Shown here: piece after piece, positions 1 to 6,417 of the stretch
How the letters are laid out: each line of letters starts with the position of its first letter
Position numbering within the stretch: the stretch's first letter is position 1
Origin: Lactobacillus helveticus DSM 20075 = CGMCC 1.1877
GTDB lineage: Bacteria > Bacillota > Bacilli > Lactobacillales > Lactobacillaceae
DNA: 9,531 nucleotides
Direction: 5' to 3'
Assembly (NCBI RefSeq): GCF_000160855.1
Contig: NZ_GG700764.1
Span: forward strand, 1,252-10,782
Notes under the pieces: model-generated
What the model saw: the letters and a program-made list of their open reading frames with translations, nothing else
What the model was told of the DNA's origin: nothing
The model's database searches: none
Position numbers and translations under genes: made by a program

Positions 1-6
1 CAAGCT

Positions 7-88
7 GGAGGAGTAGCGAAGTGGCTAAACGCGGCGGTCTGTAAAACCGCTCTCTCTGAGTTCGGCGGTTCGAATCCACCCTCCTCCA
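7..88 (+). tRNA. tRNA-Tyr (anticodon GTA)
   Basis: Cloverleaf with a 7-bp acceptor stem (7-13 with 81-87), discriminator A88, and anticodon GTA at 41-43 in a 7-nt loop closed by the 5-bp stem 34-38/46-50. The long variable arm is the class II form expected of bacterial tRNA-Tyr. The T loop is the usual TTCGAAT. No 3' CCA is encoded; the next bases are TAAT, then the Trp gene starts only 4 nt later. It is the first gene visible and has no promoter in the window, so the transcript must begin upstream. Confidence 0.97.
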
Positions 89-92
89 TAAT

Positions 93-163
93 AGGGATAT
101 CGTATAATGGTAGTACACCGGTCTCCAAAACCGTTGATGTGGGTTCAATTCCTACTATCCCTG
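93..163 (+). tRNA. tRNA-Trp (anticodon CCA)
   Basis: Acceptor stem 93-99 pairs fully with 156-162. Discriminator G163 is the usual bacterial tRNA-Trp identity base. Anticodon CCA is at 125-127 in the loop CTCCAAA. The outermost anticodon-stem pair (118 with 134) is C opposite T, a mismatch at the 27-43 position; the other four pairs are intact. No CCA end is encoded. Short spacers of 4 and 11 nt to its neighbours imply processing from one precursor. Confidence 0.97.
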
Positions 164-174
164 TTTACCTTCAT

Positions 175-248
175 GGCGGAATTGGTGAAGGGGTTAACAC
201 ACCGGTTTGTGGATCCGGCATACATGGGTTCGAATCCCATATTCCGCC
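175..248 (+). tRNA. tRNA-His (anticodon GTG)
   Basis: Eight-base-pair acceptor stem (175-182 with 241-248), with G175 as the histidine-specific G-1 opposite C248. This is the hallmark of bacterial tRNA-His and the main recognition element for HisRS. Anticodon GTG is at 209-211. The innermost anticodon-stem pair (206 with 214) is T opposite T. CCA is not encoded. Some annotation tools would omit G-1 and start at 176. Confidence 0.97.
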
Positions 249-255
249 CTAGTAT

Positions 256-327
256 TGGGATATAGCCAAGCGGTAAGGCATTAGACTTTGACTCTAACAT
301 GCGCTGGTTCGAATCCAGCTATCCCAA
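256..327 (+). tRNA. tRNA-Gln (anticodon TTG)
   Basis: Acceptor stem 256-262 pairs with 320-326, discriminator A327, and anticodon TTG at 288-290 within a fully paired 5-bp stem (281-285/293-297). The first acceptor pair is T-A, as is usual for tRNA-Gln. It lies 7 nt after tRNA-His and has no encoded CCA. In most Firmicutes this tRNA is first charged with glutamate and then amidated by GatCAB; that is family knowledge and is not shown here. Confidence 0.97.
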
Positions 328-350
328 TTCTAAATAATTTAATAACTTAT

Positions 351-421
<71 letters not shown>

Positions 422-422
422 T

Positions 423-441
423 ATCAACCGAGTAAGTTGAT
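423..441 (+). other. Small hairpin in the Cys-Leu tRNA spacer
   Basis: ATCAAC at 423-428 pairs with GTTGAT at 436-441 (6 bp) around a 7-nt loop. It starts one base after the 3' end of tRNA-Cys. No T-run follows, only an AT-rich stretch, so it is not a terminator. It could shape 3' processing of tRNA-Cys or mark the junction of two tRNA sub-clusters. The stem is short and mostly A-T, so it may be incidental. Confidence 0.35.
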
Positions 442-459
442 TATTTAATTTAATATTAT

Positions 460-544
460 GGCGGTGTGGCGGAATTGGCAGACGCGTCAGACTCAAAATC
501 TGGTGTCCATTACGGACGTATCGGTTCGACCCCGATCACCGCTA
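460..544 (+). tRNA. tRNA-Leu (anticodon CAA)
   Basis: Acceptor stem 460-466 pairs with 537-543 (first pair G-T wobble), with discriminator A544 as required by LeuRS. Anticodon CAA is at 494-496. A long class II variable arm lies between the anticodon and T stems, and the T stem is 520-524/532-536. It reads UUG codons. No CCA is encoded. It is the last tRNA of the cluster; the terminator hairpin begins 7 nt later. Confidence 0.97.
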
Positions 545-551
545 TTCTTTT

Positions 552-581
552 AAAGTGATTCATTTTTGAATCACTTTTTTT
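552..581 (+). terminator. Intrinsic terminator of the tRNA cluster
   Basis: Perfect 11-bp stem (552-562 with 567-577) with loop TTTT and an unbroken T-run through 581. It closes the tRNA operon and separates it from the lafA promoter. The A-rich left arm also pairs with the T-run, so it could work in either direction. Confidence 0.92.
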
Positions 582-617
582 GTTTATTGCAATATATACG
601 TAATTTTCCATTATAAA

Positions 618-646
618 TTGCAGTTAGTTTAAGTAATCTTTATAAT
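618..646 (+). promoter_or_regulatory. Promoter of the laf operon
   Basis: A perfect -10 box TATAAT (641-646) lies exactly 17 nt after TTGCAG (618-623), which matches only the TTG of the -35 consensus. Transcription would start near 653, leaving a very short leader of about 15 nt with GGAGG at 656-660, 7 nt before the lafA ATG. No operator or riboswitch is visible, and the leader is too short to hold one. Confidence 0.7.
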
Positions 647-667
647 GCTAAATATGGAGGTATTTAA

Positions 668-1831
668 ATGAATATTGGTCTTTATACCGATACATATTTT
701 CCCCAGATAAGTGGCGTAGCTACTTCTATTAAGACGCTGAAAGATGCGCTGGAAAGACAGGGGCATAATGTATTTATTTTTACAACAACAGATCCTAATG
801 TGAAAAAGGGAACGGTTGAGCCTAATATCTTTCGTTTTAGCAGTATTCCTTTTGTTTCATTTACCGATCGTAGAATTGCATTTAGAGGACTCTTTGAAGC
901 TACTAAAGTGGCTAAAGAAGTAAATCTAGACATAGTTCATACTCAAACTGAATTTGCATTGGGAACAATTGGAAAATACGTAGCTCATCAATTAGATATT
1001 CCGGCTATTCACACTTATCATACGATGTATGAAGATTACTTACACTATATTTTGAATGGCCATTTGCTAAGGCCATATCATGTTAAGCAATTTGTGAAAA
1101 GCTATTTAAAAAATATGGATGGCTGTATTGCTCCTAGTGGCCGAGTAGAAGAATTACTGCGCCGTTACGGTGTTCAAATTCCAATTCGGGTAATTCCAAC
1201 TGGAGTGGACATTCAAAGCATGAATAGAGATGCAGACCGCGATGTACGTAAAGATCTCGGTATTGATAAAGATGCACCGGTTATTTTGACATTAAGCAGA
1301 ATTGCTGCAGAAAAAAAGATAAATCATATTTTAAATGTACTGCCAGCAATCATAGATGAAATTCCTAATGTTAAATTCGTAATTGCCGGTGATGGTCCCG
1401 ATGTTAAGGTGCTTCAAGAGCAAGTTGAGCGTTTAACGTTAGAGGATTACGTTATTTTTGCGGGAAATGTTGATCATGGAGATGTAGGAAATTACTATCG
1501 AATGGCAGACATCTTTGTTTCTGCCAGTGATACTGAAACTCAAGGATTAACATACGTTGAAGCTTTAGCAGTCGGTACACCATGCGTAGTTTATAATACT
1601 GATTATACGGAAAATATTTTTGACAAAGACATTTTTGGACGAAGATTTAATACGCAACAAGAGATGCAAGAAGAAATTATTTCTTTGCTTAAACAGAAGC
1701 GTTCAAAAATTCCACAAGAATTGCTGCAAAATAAATTGCAGAGTATTTCATCAGATCAATTTGCTACAAATGTGCATGATTTTTATCAATATGTAATTGA
1801 TCATTATCAACCTAAGCATGAAGAAGATTAA
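668..1831 (+). CDS. lafA: GT4 glycosyltransferase, glucosyl-diacylglycerol synthase (LafA type)
   Basis: 387-residue GT-B fold glycosyltransferase of family GT4, a length normal for LafA/BgsB-type enzymes. These transfer glucose from UDP-glucose to diacylglycerol on the cytoplasmic membrane face, the first step of the LTA glycolipid anchor. Visible features: an N-terminal MNIGLYTDTYFPQISGVATS segment typical of these enzymes; HTYHTMYEDY near 115-124 in the acceptor domain; IPTGVD at 176-181 between the two domains; and the family EX7E motif with E290 and E298. No TM segment is seen, so it is probably a peripheral membrane protein. ATG is preceded by GGAGG at 7 nt. lafB follows 13 nt downstream. 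Assignment of donor and acceptor rests on the family and the neighbours; the GT4 call is sure, the exact sugar less so. Confidence 0.88.
   Translation: MNIGLYTDTYFPQISGVATSIKTLKDALERQGHNVFIFTTTDPNVKKGTVEPNIFRFSSIPFVSFTDRRIAFRGLFEATKVAKEVNLDIVHTQTEFALGTIGKYVAHQLDIPAIHTYHTMYEDYLHYILNGHLLRPYHVKQFVKSYLKNMDGCIAPSGRVEELLRRYGVQIPIRVIPTGVDIQSMNRDADRDVRKDLGIDKDAPVILTLSRIAAEKKINHILNVLPAIIDEIPNVKFVIAGDGPDVKVLQEQVERLTLEDYVIFAGNVDHGDVGNYYRMADIFVSASDTETQGLTYVEALAVGTPCVVYNTDYTENIFDKDIFGRRFNTQQEMQEEIISLLKQKRSKIPQELLQNKLQSISSDQFATNVHDFYQYVIDHYQPKHEED
1781..1801 (+). repeat. 21-bp exact direct repeat, copy in lafA
   Basis: Identical over 21 bases to 2130-2150 in lafB, 349 bp away. Flanking bases differ on both sides. 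Here it encodes FYQYVID at residues 372-378, near the LafA C-terminus. Confidence 0.85.
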
Positions 1832-1832
1832 A

Positions 1833-1838
1833 AAGAGG
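1833..1838 (+). promoter_or_regulatory. Ribosome binding site that sets the lafB start
   Basis: AAGAGG sits 6 nt before the ATG at 1845. The reading frame stays open back to 1797 inside lafA, but an upstream start there would have no binding site and would add 16 residues that do not resemble the family N-terminus. Confidence 0.75.
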
Positions 1839-1844
1839 ATATGT

Positions 1845-2888
1845 ATGATTAGAATTAATATGTTCTCACAAGCTGATTCCGTTAAAGGTCAAGGGGTTGG
1901 CTCAGCATATAACGAATTAATTAAATTATTGAGAACTCATTTAGTAGATGAATTTTATGTAACAATAAATAAATATGGCAATAGTGATTTAACTCATTAT
2001 CATACGATCAATCCAACTTATTATGCTAATAGTTTTTCACCAGCACGTGGTAGAAAAATAGGTTATGTTCATTTTTTACCAGATACTTTAGAAGGCTCAA
2101 TCAAATTGCCTGGCGTTGCGAAAAAAGTATTTTATCAATATGTAATTGATTTTTATAAACGTATGGATCAAATCGTAGTGGTTAATCCAATTTTTATTGA
2201 TAAATTGGTCAACTATGGTATTGAGCGCGAAAAGGTTAAATATATTCCTAATTTCGTTTCTAAAACTGAATTTTATGAAGAATCACTTGCAAGCAAAAAT
2301 GCATTTCGTCATGAGTTAGGCATTTCGTTAGATAAATTTGTAGTTTTTAGTGATGGACAAGTTCAGGAAAGAAAAGGAATAGATGATTTTGTCAAAATGG
2401 CAAAAGCTAATCCAGATGTTCAGTTTATCTGGGCAGGTGGTTTTTCTTTTGGCAAGATTACGGATGGCTACAGTCACTATAAAGACATGGTAGATAATCC
2501 ACCTGAGAATTTAACCTTTGCTGGAATTGTAGATCGTAAGAAACTAGTTAAATATTTGAATATTGCTGATTTATTTGTTTTGCCATCATATGATGAATTA
2601 TTTCCAATGTCTGTTTTGGAAGCATTTAGCTGTGGTACGCCAGTACTTTTACGTGATCTCGACTTATATAAAGCAATCATCGACGGCTATTATATGGACG
2701 GAAAAGATTTTGGCGAGATGAATCAGGTCTTGCAGAAGGCAAAAAATGATCCGCATTTATTAAAGAAATATAGTGATTTATCTATTAAAGCAAGTCAGGA
2801 ATATTCAGAAGATCGCTTAGCCCATATTTGGAATGAGTTTTATCATGAGCAATACAAATTGGGTAAGGAACTGGGACAAATTCATTAA
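1845..2888 (+). CDS. lafB: GT4 glycosyltransferase adding the second sugar to glucosyl-diacylglycerol (LafB/CpoA type)
   Basis: 347-residue GT4 enzyme. LafB/CpoA-type proteins transfer a second hexose, usually galactose in lactobacilli, listeria and pneumococci, onto glucosyl-diacylglycerol to give the diglycosyl lipid that anchors LTA. The N-terminus MIRINMFSQADSVKGQGVGS is characteristic of this subgroup. The C-terminal domain shows a donor phosphate-binding segment around GQVQERKGID (171-180), and the EX7E motif uses E251 and E259 followed by FSCGTPVLLRD. No TM segment is visible. The start at 1845 is chosen from the ribosome binding site. The stop (2886-2888) overlaps the next start by one base, which suggests translational coupling. 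Galactose rather than glucose as the second sugar is inferred, not visible in the sequence. Confidence 0.86.
   Translation: MIRINMFSQADSVKGQGVGSAYNELIKLLRTHLVDEFYVTINKYGNSDLTHYHTINPTYYANSFSPARGRKIGYVHFLPDTLEGSIKLPGVAKKVFYQYVIDFYKRMDQIVVVNPIFIDKLVNYGIEREKVKYIPNFVSKTEFYEESLASKNAFRHELGISLDKFVVFSDGQVQERKGIDDFVKMAKANPDVQFIWAGGFSFGKITDGYSHYKDMVDNPPENLTFAGIVDRKKLVKYLNIADLFVLPSYDELFPMSVLEAFSCGTPVLLRDLDLYKAIIDGYYMDGKDFGEMNQVLQKAKNDPHLLKKYSDLSIKASQEYSEDRLAHIWNEFYHEQYKLGKELGQIH
2130..2150 (+). repeat. 21-bp exact direct repeat, copy in lafB
   Basis: Second copy of the 1781-1801 repeat. It encodes the same FYQYVID peptide, here at residues 96-102 in the N-terminal domain, so the two copies are not at equivalent positions of the two enzymes. 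Confidence 0.85.
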
Positions 2889-3910
2889 TGAATAAAAAGC
2901 ATTTATGGGGCATCTTGATTGTATTGGCAATCAGTGCCTTTGTCTTATATATGGATCTAAAGTCAACGCCATTATCAGAAATATTAAAGGCAGCTCATGG
3001 TCTTAATATTGTAGCCTTAATAATGGTTTTTGGCTTGATGCTTTTATCATACGTGTGTGAAGCTGGGATTTTAGCTACAGTAGCGCATCGTAAAGAAGAG
3101 CCTAAAAGATCTGCATGGTCATTTTTAAGAATTCCAATTACCCAAGCTTTATTCAATGCAATCACGCCTATGTCAACTGGTGGTCAACCATCACAATTAG
3201 CTGCGATGATTCAAATGGGTATGGAAGGCGGTAGATCAACTTCCATTCTGTTAATGAAATTTATCATTTATCAGATTGTGGTTTTATTTGCCTATGTCTT
3301 TACGATTATTTTCGGTTTTCATATGGTAATGACCAAATTTGCGGGGCTAGCTATATTTATCGCAATTGGTTTTCTAATCCACGTTAGTTCCATTATTTTC
3401 TTGTTGGCAATTATGTTTGCCTATCATTTTACGAAGAATGCCACTAATGCCTTGATGAATTTATTGGAAAAATTTTTTAAAAAAGAACGTGTGGAAAAAT
3501 GGCGTGCTGCTACTTTAGAAAAAATTGATACTTTTTATGCAGAAAGCCAAAAATTAAAAAAAGAAAAAAAGAAGCTAATTGTAGCTTCAATTTTGACTGT
3601 TTTACAGTTATTATTCTTTTATTCGATTCCATTCATGGTATTAACCGCCTTAAATGTGCCATGTTCATGGGCTAATGTAACGCAAATGAATATCATGATT
3701 ATTATGTTTATGGCCATTATCCCAATTCCAGGTGCATCTGGTGGTGCGGAATATAGTTTCCAAACCTTATTTTCAACGTTTGTTTCTTCTCATGGTGCTC
3801 TGATTTTAGCAATGTTTATCTGGCGCTTTTCGACTTACTTTTTCGGCATGATTTTGGGTATCTTTGGTTGGATTTTTAAACCAAAAAAAGATAAAAAGTT
3901 CGGAAAGTAA
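2888..3910 (+). CDS. YbhN/UPF0104 family integral membrane protein, possible glycolipid flippase-like protein
   Basis: 340-residue polytopic membrane protein of the UPF0104/YbhN family, whose fold matches the membrane (flippase) half of MprF. Hydrophobic segments lie roughly at 7-22, 41-66, 80-95, 119-145, 152-178, 229-255, 262-282 and 302-330. A lysine-rich cytoplasmic stretch at 198-229 lies between the two halves. Family hallmarks are STGGQPSQLAAM (96-107) and PIPGASGGAEYSF (279-291). There is no catalytic lysyl-transferase domain, so it is not full-length MprF. The ATG overlaps the lafB stop by one base with only weak upstream purine runs, so it probably depends on coupled translation. 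Its place between the anchor-building enzymes and ltaS suggests a role in glycolipid handling or transport. Homologues downstream of laf/cpoA genes are sometimes called LafC; the function is unproven. Confidence 0.85.
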   Translation: MNKKHLWGILIVLAISAFVLYMDLKSTPLSEILKAAHGLNIVALIMVFGLMLLSYVCEAGILATVAHRKEEPKRSAWSFLRIPITQALFNAITPMSTGGQPSQLAAMIQMGMEGGRSTSILLMKFIIYQIVVLFAYVFTIIFGFHMVMTKFAGLAIFIAIGFLIHVSSIIFLLAIMFAYHFTKNATNALMNLLEKFFKKERVEKWRAATLEKIDTFYAESQKLKKEKKKLIVASILTVLQLLFFYSIPFMVLTALNVPCSWANVTQMNIMIIMFMAIIPIPGASGGAEYSFQTLFSTFVSSHGALILAMFIWRFSTYFFGMILGIFGWIFKPKKDKKFGK

Positions 3911-3936
3911 TTAATTTTTATTAAAAGAAATGCGTC

Positions 3937-3963
3937 TTGCTTAAATCCGTAGTAAGATAAAAT
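3937..3963 (+). promoter_or_regulatory. Possible internal promoter before ltaS
   Basis: TTGCTT (3937-3942) and TAAAAT (3958-3963) are separated by 15 nt, shorter than ideal. Transcription would start near 3970, just before the AGGAG at 3975-3979 that serves ltaS. No terminator separates ltaS from the upstream gene, so read-through from the laf promoter is equally possible. Confidence 0.35.
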
Positions 3964-3985
3964 ATCGTAATGAGAGGAGAAAGCA

Positions 3986-6043
3986 ATGGAACGTACCAAG
4001 TCTTTTTTTAAATGGCTAACGCAAACTAAACTTGGCTTTTTTACGATTGTTTTAGTACTGTTTTGGCTAAAAACATATTTTATATATTTAACAAAGTTTA
4101 ATTTAGGTGCGGTTGGTCCAATGCAGCAGTTTTTGCTTTTGATTAACCCTATACCATCAGGGATGCTCTTGTTAGGTATTGGCTTATTCAAAGGGCGAAA
4201 ATCGTATTGGATTATTTTAGCGATAGACTTTTTATTAACGCTGTGGCTTTTTGCAAATATACTTTATTATCGTGAGTTTTCGAATTTCTTGTCTTTTTCG
4301 ATTATTAAGACTTCAGGCTCAACTTCAGATAATTTAGGAAAAAGTATTGCGGGAATTACGCTAGCTAGTGATTTCTTAGTCTTTATTGATATTGCGGCAA
4401 TTATTGTTTTATTAATTACTAAGGTCATCAAAATAGATGTGCGTCCACTAAAGCTTAAAGTCAATTTACTAGTTGAATTATTGGCTCTCAGTTTGATGGG
4501 GCTCAATTTGTTAATGGCACAAAAAGATCGTTCAGGTCTTTTAACTAGAACTTTTGATAATAATTATATTGTTAAGTATCTGGGCATTAATGAATATGCT
4601 ATTTATGATGGCTATAAGACAGCTCAAACGAACGCGCAGATGGCTAAGGCTAATGTATCTGACCTGCGTTCGGTTAGAGAATATTTGAAGTCAAACTATG
4701 TAAAGCCGAATCCAGCTTATAATGGTGTAGCTAAAGGGAAAAATGTTTTGGTAATTCACTTAGAGAGTTTCCAACAATTTTTAATCGGCTACAAATGGAA
4801 GGGCAAAGAAGTAACTCCTAACTTAAATAAGATCTATCATCAAAAAGATACGATCAGCTTTGATAATTTCTTTAATCAAGTTGGTCAGGGGAAAACTTCT
4901 GATGCTGAAATGATGTTGGAAAATTCATTATTTGGATTGCAAACAGGTTCAGCTATGTCGACTTATGGCACTTCTAATACCTTTGAAAGTGCACCAGCTA
5001 TTTTGCATCAGCAAGCCGGTTATACGACTGCCGTAATGCATGGTGGTGCAGGATCATTTTGGAATAGAGATAATGCTTATAAGTCATTTGGCTATCAATA
5101 CTTTATGCCACTTTCTTTCTACAAAAATAAGCCAGGCTATTATATTGGCTATGGCCTGAAAGATAAGATCTTCTTTGATCAGTCAATTAAGTACATTGAA
5201 CGCTTACCGCAGCCATTTTATTTGAAAATGATTACGGTGACTAACCACTATCCATATAATTTGGATAAAAAGAATCAATCAATTGATAAGACCAATACAG
5301 GGGATGAAACTGTAGATGGATATGTCCAAACTGCGCATTATCTTGATCAAGCCATTGGTGAATTAATGCGTTGGATGAAAAAGACGGGGCTTGATAAGAA
5401 GACTTTGCTTGTCTTCTATGGTGACCACTATGGTATTTCTGGTAATCACCATAAGGCAAGTGCTGAATTGCTTAAAAAAGATTCATTCAGTGATTTTGAT
5501 AATCTGCAGTTCCAACGAGTTCCGTTGATGTTCTATATGAAGGGCTTGAAGGGCGGCATTAATCATACTTATGGTGGTGAAATTGATGTTTTGCAAACCC
5601 TGTTGAATTTATTAGGCATCAAGGATAAAGATACTATTCAATTTGGTTACGATTTGCTTAGCAAGGATGCACCGCAAATTGTTGCTCAACGAAACGGTGA
5701 CTTTATTACTCCAGAATATTCTAAAGTTGGTAGTGATTATTACTACACTAAGACTGGAGAAAGAATTAAACCAGATAAGAAATTGAAGGCAAAATTAACC
5801 GCTGTTTCTAACAAGGTAACAACTCAGCTCTCCTTGTCTGATCGTGTAATTGATGGTAATTTGCTCCGCTTTTATCGTCCAAAGTGGTTTACTAAGGTGA
5901 AGCCAAAGGATTATGATTATAACAAAGTAGCTTCTTTGAAGAAGTTGTTTGATGATCCAAGTAAGACATCGCTCTGGTATCAAAATCATAAAAAATCAAC
6001 GCAAAAAGATTTTAAGACCGATGCTCCAGAGCTCAAAAAATAA
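3986..6043 (+). CDS. ltaS: Lipoteichoic acid synthase (polyglycerolphosphate polymerase)
   Basis: 685-residue LtaS-family protein, slightly longer than the roughly 650 residues of the S. aureus enzyme. It takes glycerol-phosphate from phosphatidylglycerol and polymerises it on the glycolipid anchor outside the membrane. Five TM segments are visible (about 15-35, 42-68, 74-94, 127-146, 160-178), followed by an extracellular sulfatase-fold domain. Catalytic and metal or substrate residues can be aligned with the known enzyme: E260 (in HLESF), nucleophile T304 (GQGKTSDAE), W359 and R361 (SFWNRD), H421 (TNHYPY), D480 and H481 (YGDHYG). A linker with AKA at 220-222 could be a signal-peptidase cleavage site, as S. 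aureus LtaS is cut in this region. The C-terminus is a lysine-rich tail. AGGAG lies 6 nt before the ATG. All key residues are present, so it should be active; LtaS versus the primase-type LtaP cannot be settled by eye. Confidence 0.94.
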   Translation: MERTKSFFKWLTQTKLGFFTIVLVLFWLKTYFIYLTKFNLGAVGPMQQFLLLINPIPSGMLLLGIGLFKGRKSYWIILAIDFLLTLWLFANILYYREFSNFLSFSIIKTSGSTSDNLGKSIAGITLASDFLVFIDIAAIIVLLITKVIKIDVRPLKLKVNLLVELLALSLMGLNLLMAQKDRSGLLTRTFDNNYIVKYLGINEYAIYDGYKTAQTNAQMAKANVSDLRSVREYLKSNYVKPNPAYNGVAKGKNVLVIHLESFQQFLIGYKWKGKEVTPNLNKIYHQKDTISFDNFFNQVGQGKTSDAEMMLENSLFGLQTGSAMSTYGTSNTFESAPAILHQQAGYTTAVMHGGAGSFWNRDNAYKSFGYQYFMPLSFYKNKPGYYIGYGLKDKIFFDQSIKYIERLPQPFYLKMITVTNHYPYNLDKKNQSIDKTNTGDETVDGYVQTAHYLDQAIGELMRWMKKTGLDKKTLLVFYGDHYGISGNHHKASAELLKKDSFSDFDNLQFQRVPLMFYMKGLKGGINHTYGGEIDVLQTLLNLLGIKDKDTIQFGYDLLSKDAPQIVAQRNGDFITPEYSKVGSDYYYTKTGERIKPDKKLKAKLTAVSNKVTTQLSLSDRVIDGNLLRFYRPKWFTKVKPKDYDYNKVASLKKLFDDPSKTSLWYQNHKKSTQKDFKTDAPELKK

Positions 6044-6063
6044 CTGCAAAAATAAGCAATTTG

Positions 6064-6072
6064 TGATAAAAT
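6064..6072 (+). promoter_or_regulatory. Probable extended -10 promoter of secG
   Basis: TGA directly followed by TAAAAT (6067-6072) makes an extended -10 element. The -35 region 17 nt upstream (CTGCAA, 6044-6049) is poor. The predicted start, near 6079, leaves about 30 nt of leader before the TTG start of secG. No terminator follows ltaS, so secG may also receive read-through. Confidence 0.5.
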
Positions 6073-6097
6073 GAATAAGTAAGTGTATGTGTGTATT

Positions 6098-6102
6098 GGA
6101 GG
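6098..6102 (+). promoter_or_regulatory. Ribosome binding site that sets the secG TTG start
   Basis: GGAGG ends 7 nt before TTG at 6110. The alternative ATG at 6083 lies upstream of this site and only a few bases from the predicted transcript start; the ATG at 6125 is 22 nt away. TTG is therefore the best start. Confidence 0.78.
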
Positions 6103-6109
6103 CAGCGCA

Positions 6110-6343
6110 TTGTATAATTTAATTATGACGCTACTAATCATTGTTTCAATCTTGATCGTTATTGCAACAATGATGCAGCCACAAAAACAACAAGATGCAT
6201 TGAACGCCTTATCTGGCGGTGCCGTTTTTAGTGGTCAAACCAAAAAACGTGGTTTTGAGGCATTTATGGAAAAAGTGACCGCAGTTTTATTGGTTCTCTT
6301 TTTCGTCTTTGCTATTATTCTAGCTTATATGTCTACAAAATAA
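6110..6343 (+). CDS. secG: Protein translocase subunit SecG
   Basis: 77-residue membrane protein with two hydrophobic helices (about 4-22 and 56-73) joined by a loop containing MMQPQKQQ and ALSGGAVFSGQ (about 21-43), the conserved SecG signature. SecG joins SecY and SecE in the plasma-membrane translocon and helps SecA-driven export. The length is standard for Firmicute SecG. The chosen start is TTG, giving MYNLIMTLL; starting at 6083 would add nine residues that do not look like SecG. The gene order secG-rnr-smpB is widely conserved in Firmicutes. An intrinsic terminator starts 8 nt after the stop codon. Confidence 0.93.
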   Translation: MYNLIMTLLIIVSILIVIATMMQPQKQQDALNALSGGAVFSGQTKKRGFEAFMEKVTAVLLVLFFVFAIILAYMSTK

Positions 6344-6351
6344 ATTTTGTA

Positions 6352-6385
6352 CCTCCCGATTAAAAGTGATGGGGAGGCTTTTTTT
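6352..6385 (+). terminator. Intrinsic terminator or attenuator between secG and rnr
   Basis: CCTCCC (6352-6357) pairs with GGGAGG (6372-6377). After one G-G mismatch, three more pairs (6359-6361 with 6368-6370) can extend the stem. A run of seven T residues follows (6379-6385). It ends secG transcription at least in part. No convincing promoter was found between it and rnr, so partial read-through may set rnr-smpB levels. Confidence 0.82.
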
Positions 6386-6417
6386 ATATTTATATTAAAA
6401 GATTGGAGATTAATTAC

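Noticed and set aside
423..441. Hairpin between tRNA-Cys and tRNA-Leu as a terminator
   Set aside because: The stem is short and mostly A-T with no T-run, and the Leu gene follows in the same cluster with the true terminator after it.
1797..1844. Upstream in-frame ATG extending lafB into lafA
   Set aside because: No ribosome binding site, an atypical added sequence, and AAGAGG at proper spacing before ATG 1845.
2888..3910. Full-length MprF lysyl-phosphatidylglycerol synthase
   Set aside because: Only the membrane half is present; 340 residues leave no room for the cytoplasmic aminoacyl-transferase domain.
3835..4191. 118-codon open frame on the - strand across the end of the membrane protein gene and the start of ltaS
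   Set aside because: It is antisense to two well-supported genes, has no family resemblance and no ribosome binding site; it covers both the ltaS ribosome binding site and its N-terminal TM coding.
6403..6417. Upstream in-frame TTG start for rnr
   Set aside because: It overlaps the ribosome binding site GGAG (6405-6408) of the ATG at 6418, and the family N-terminus fits the later start.
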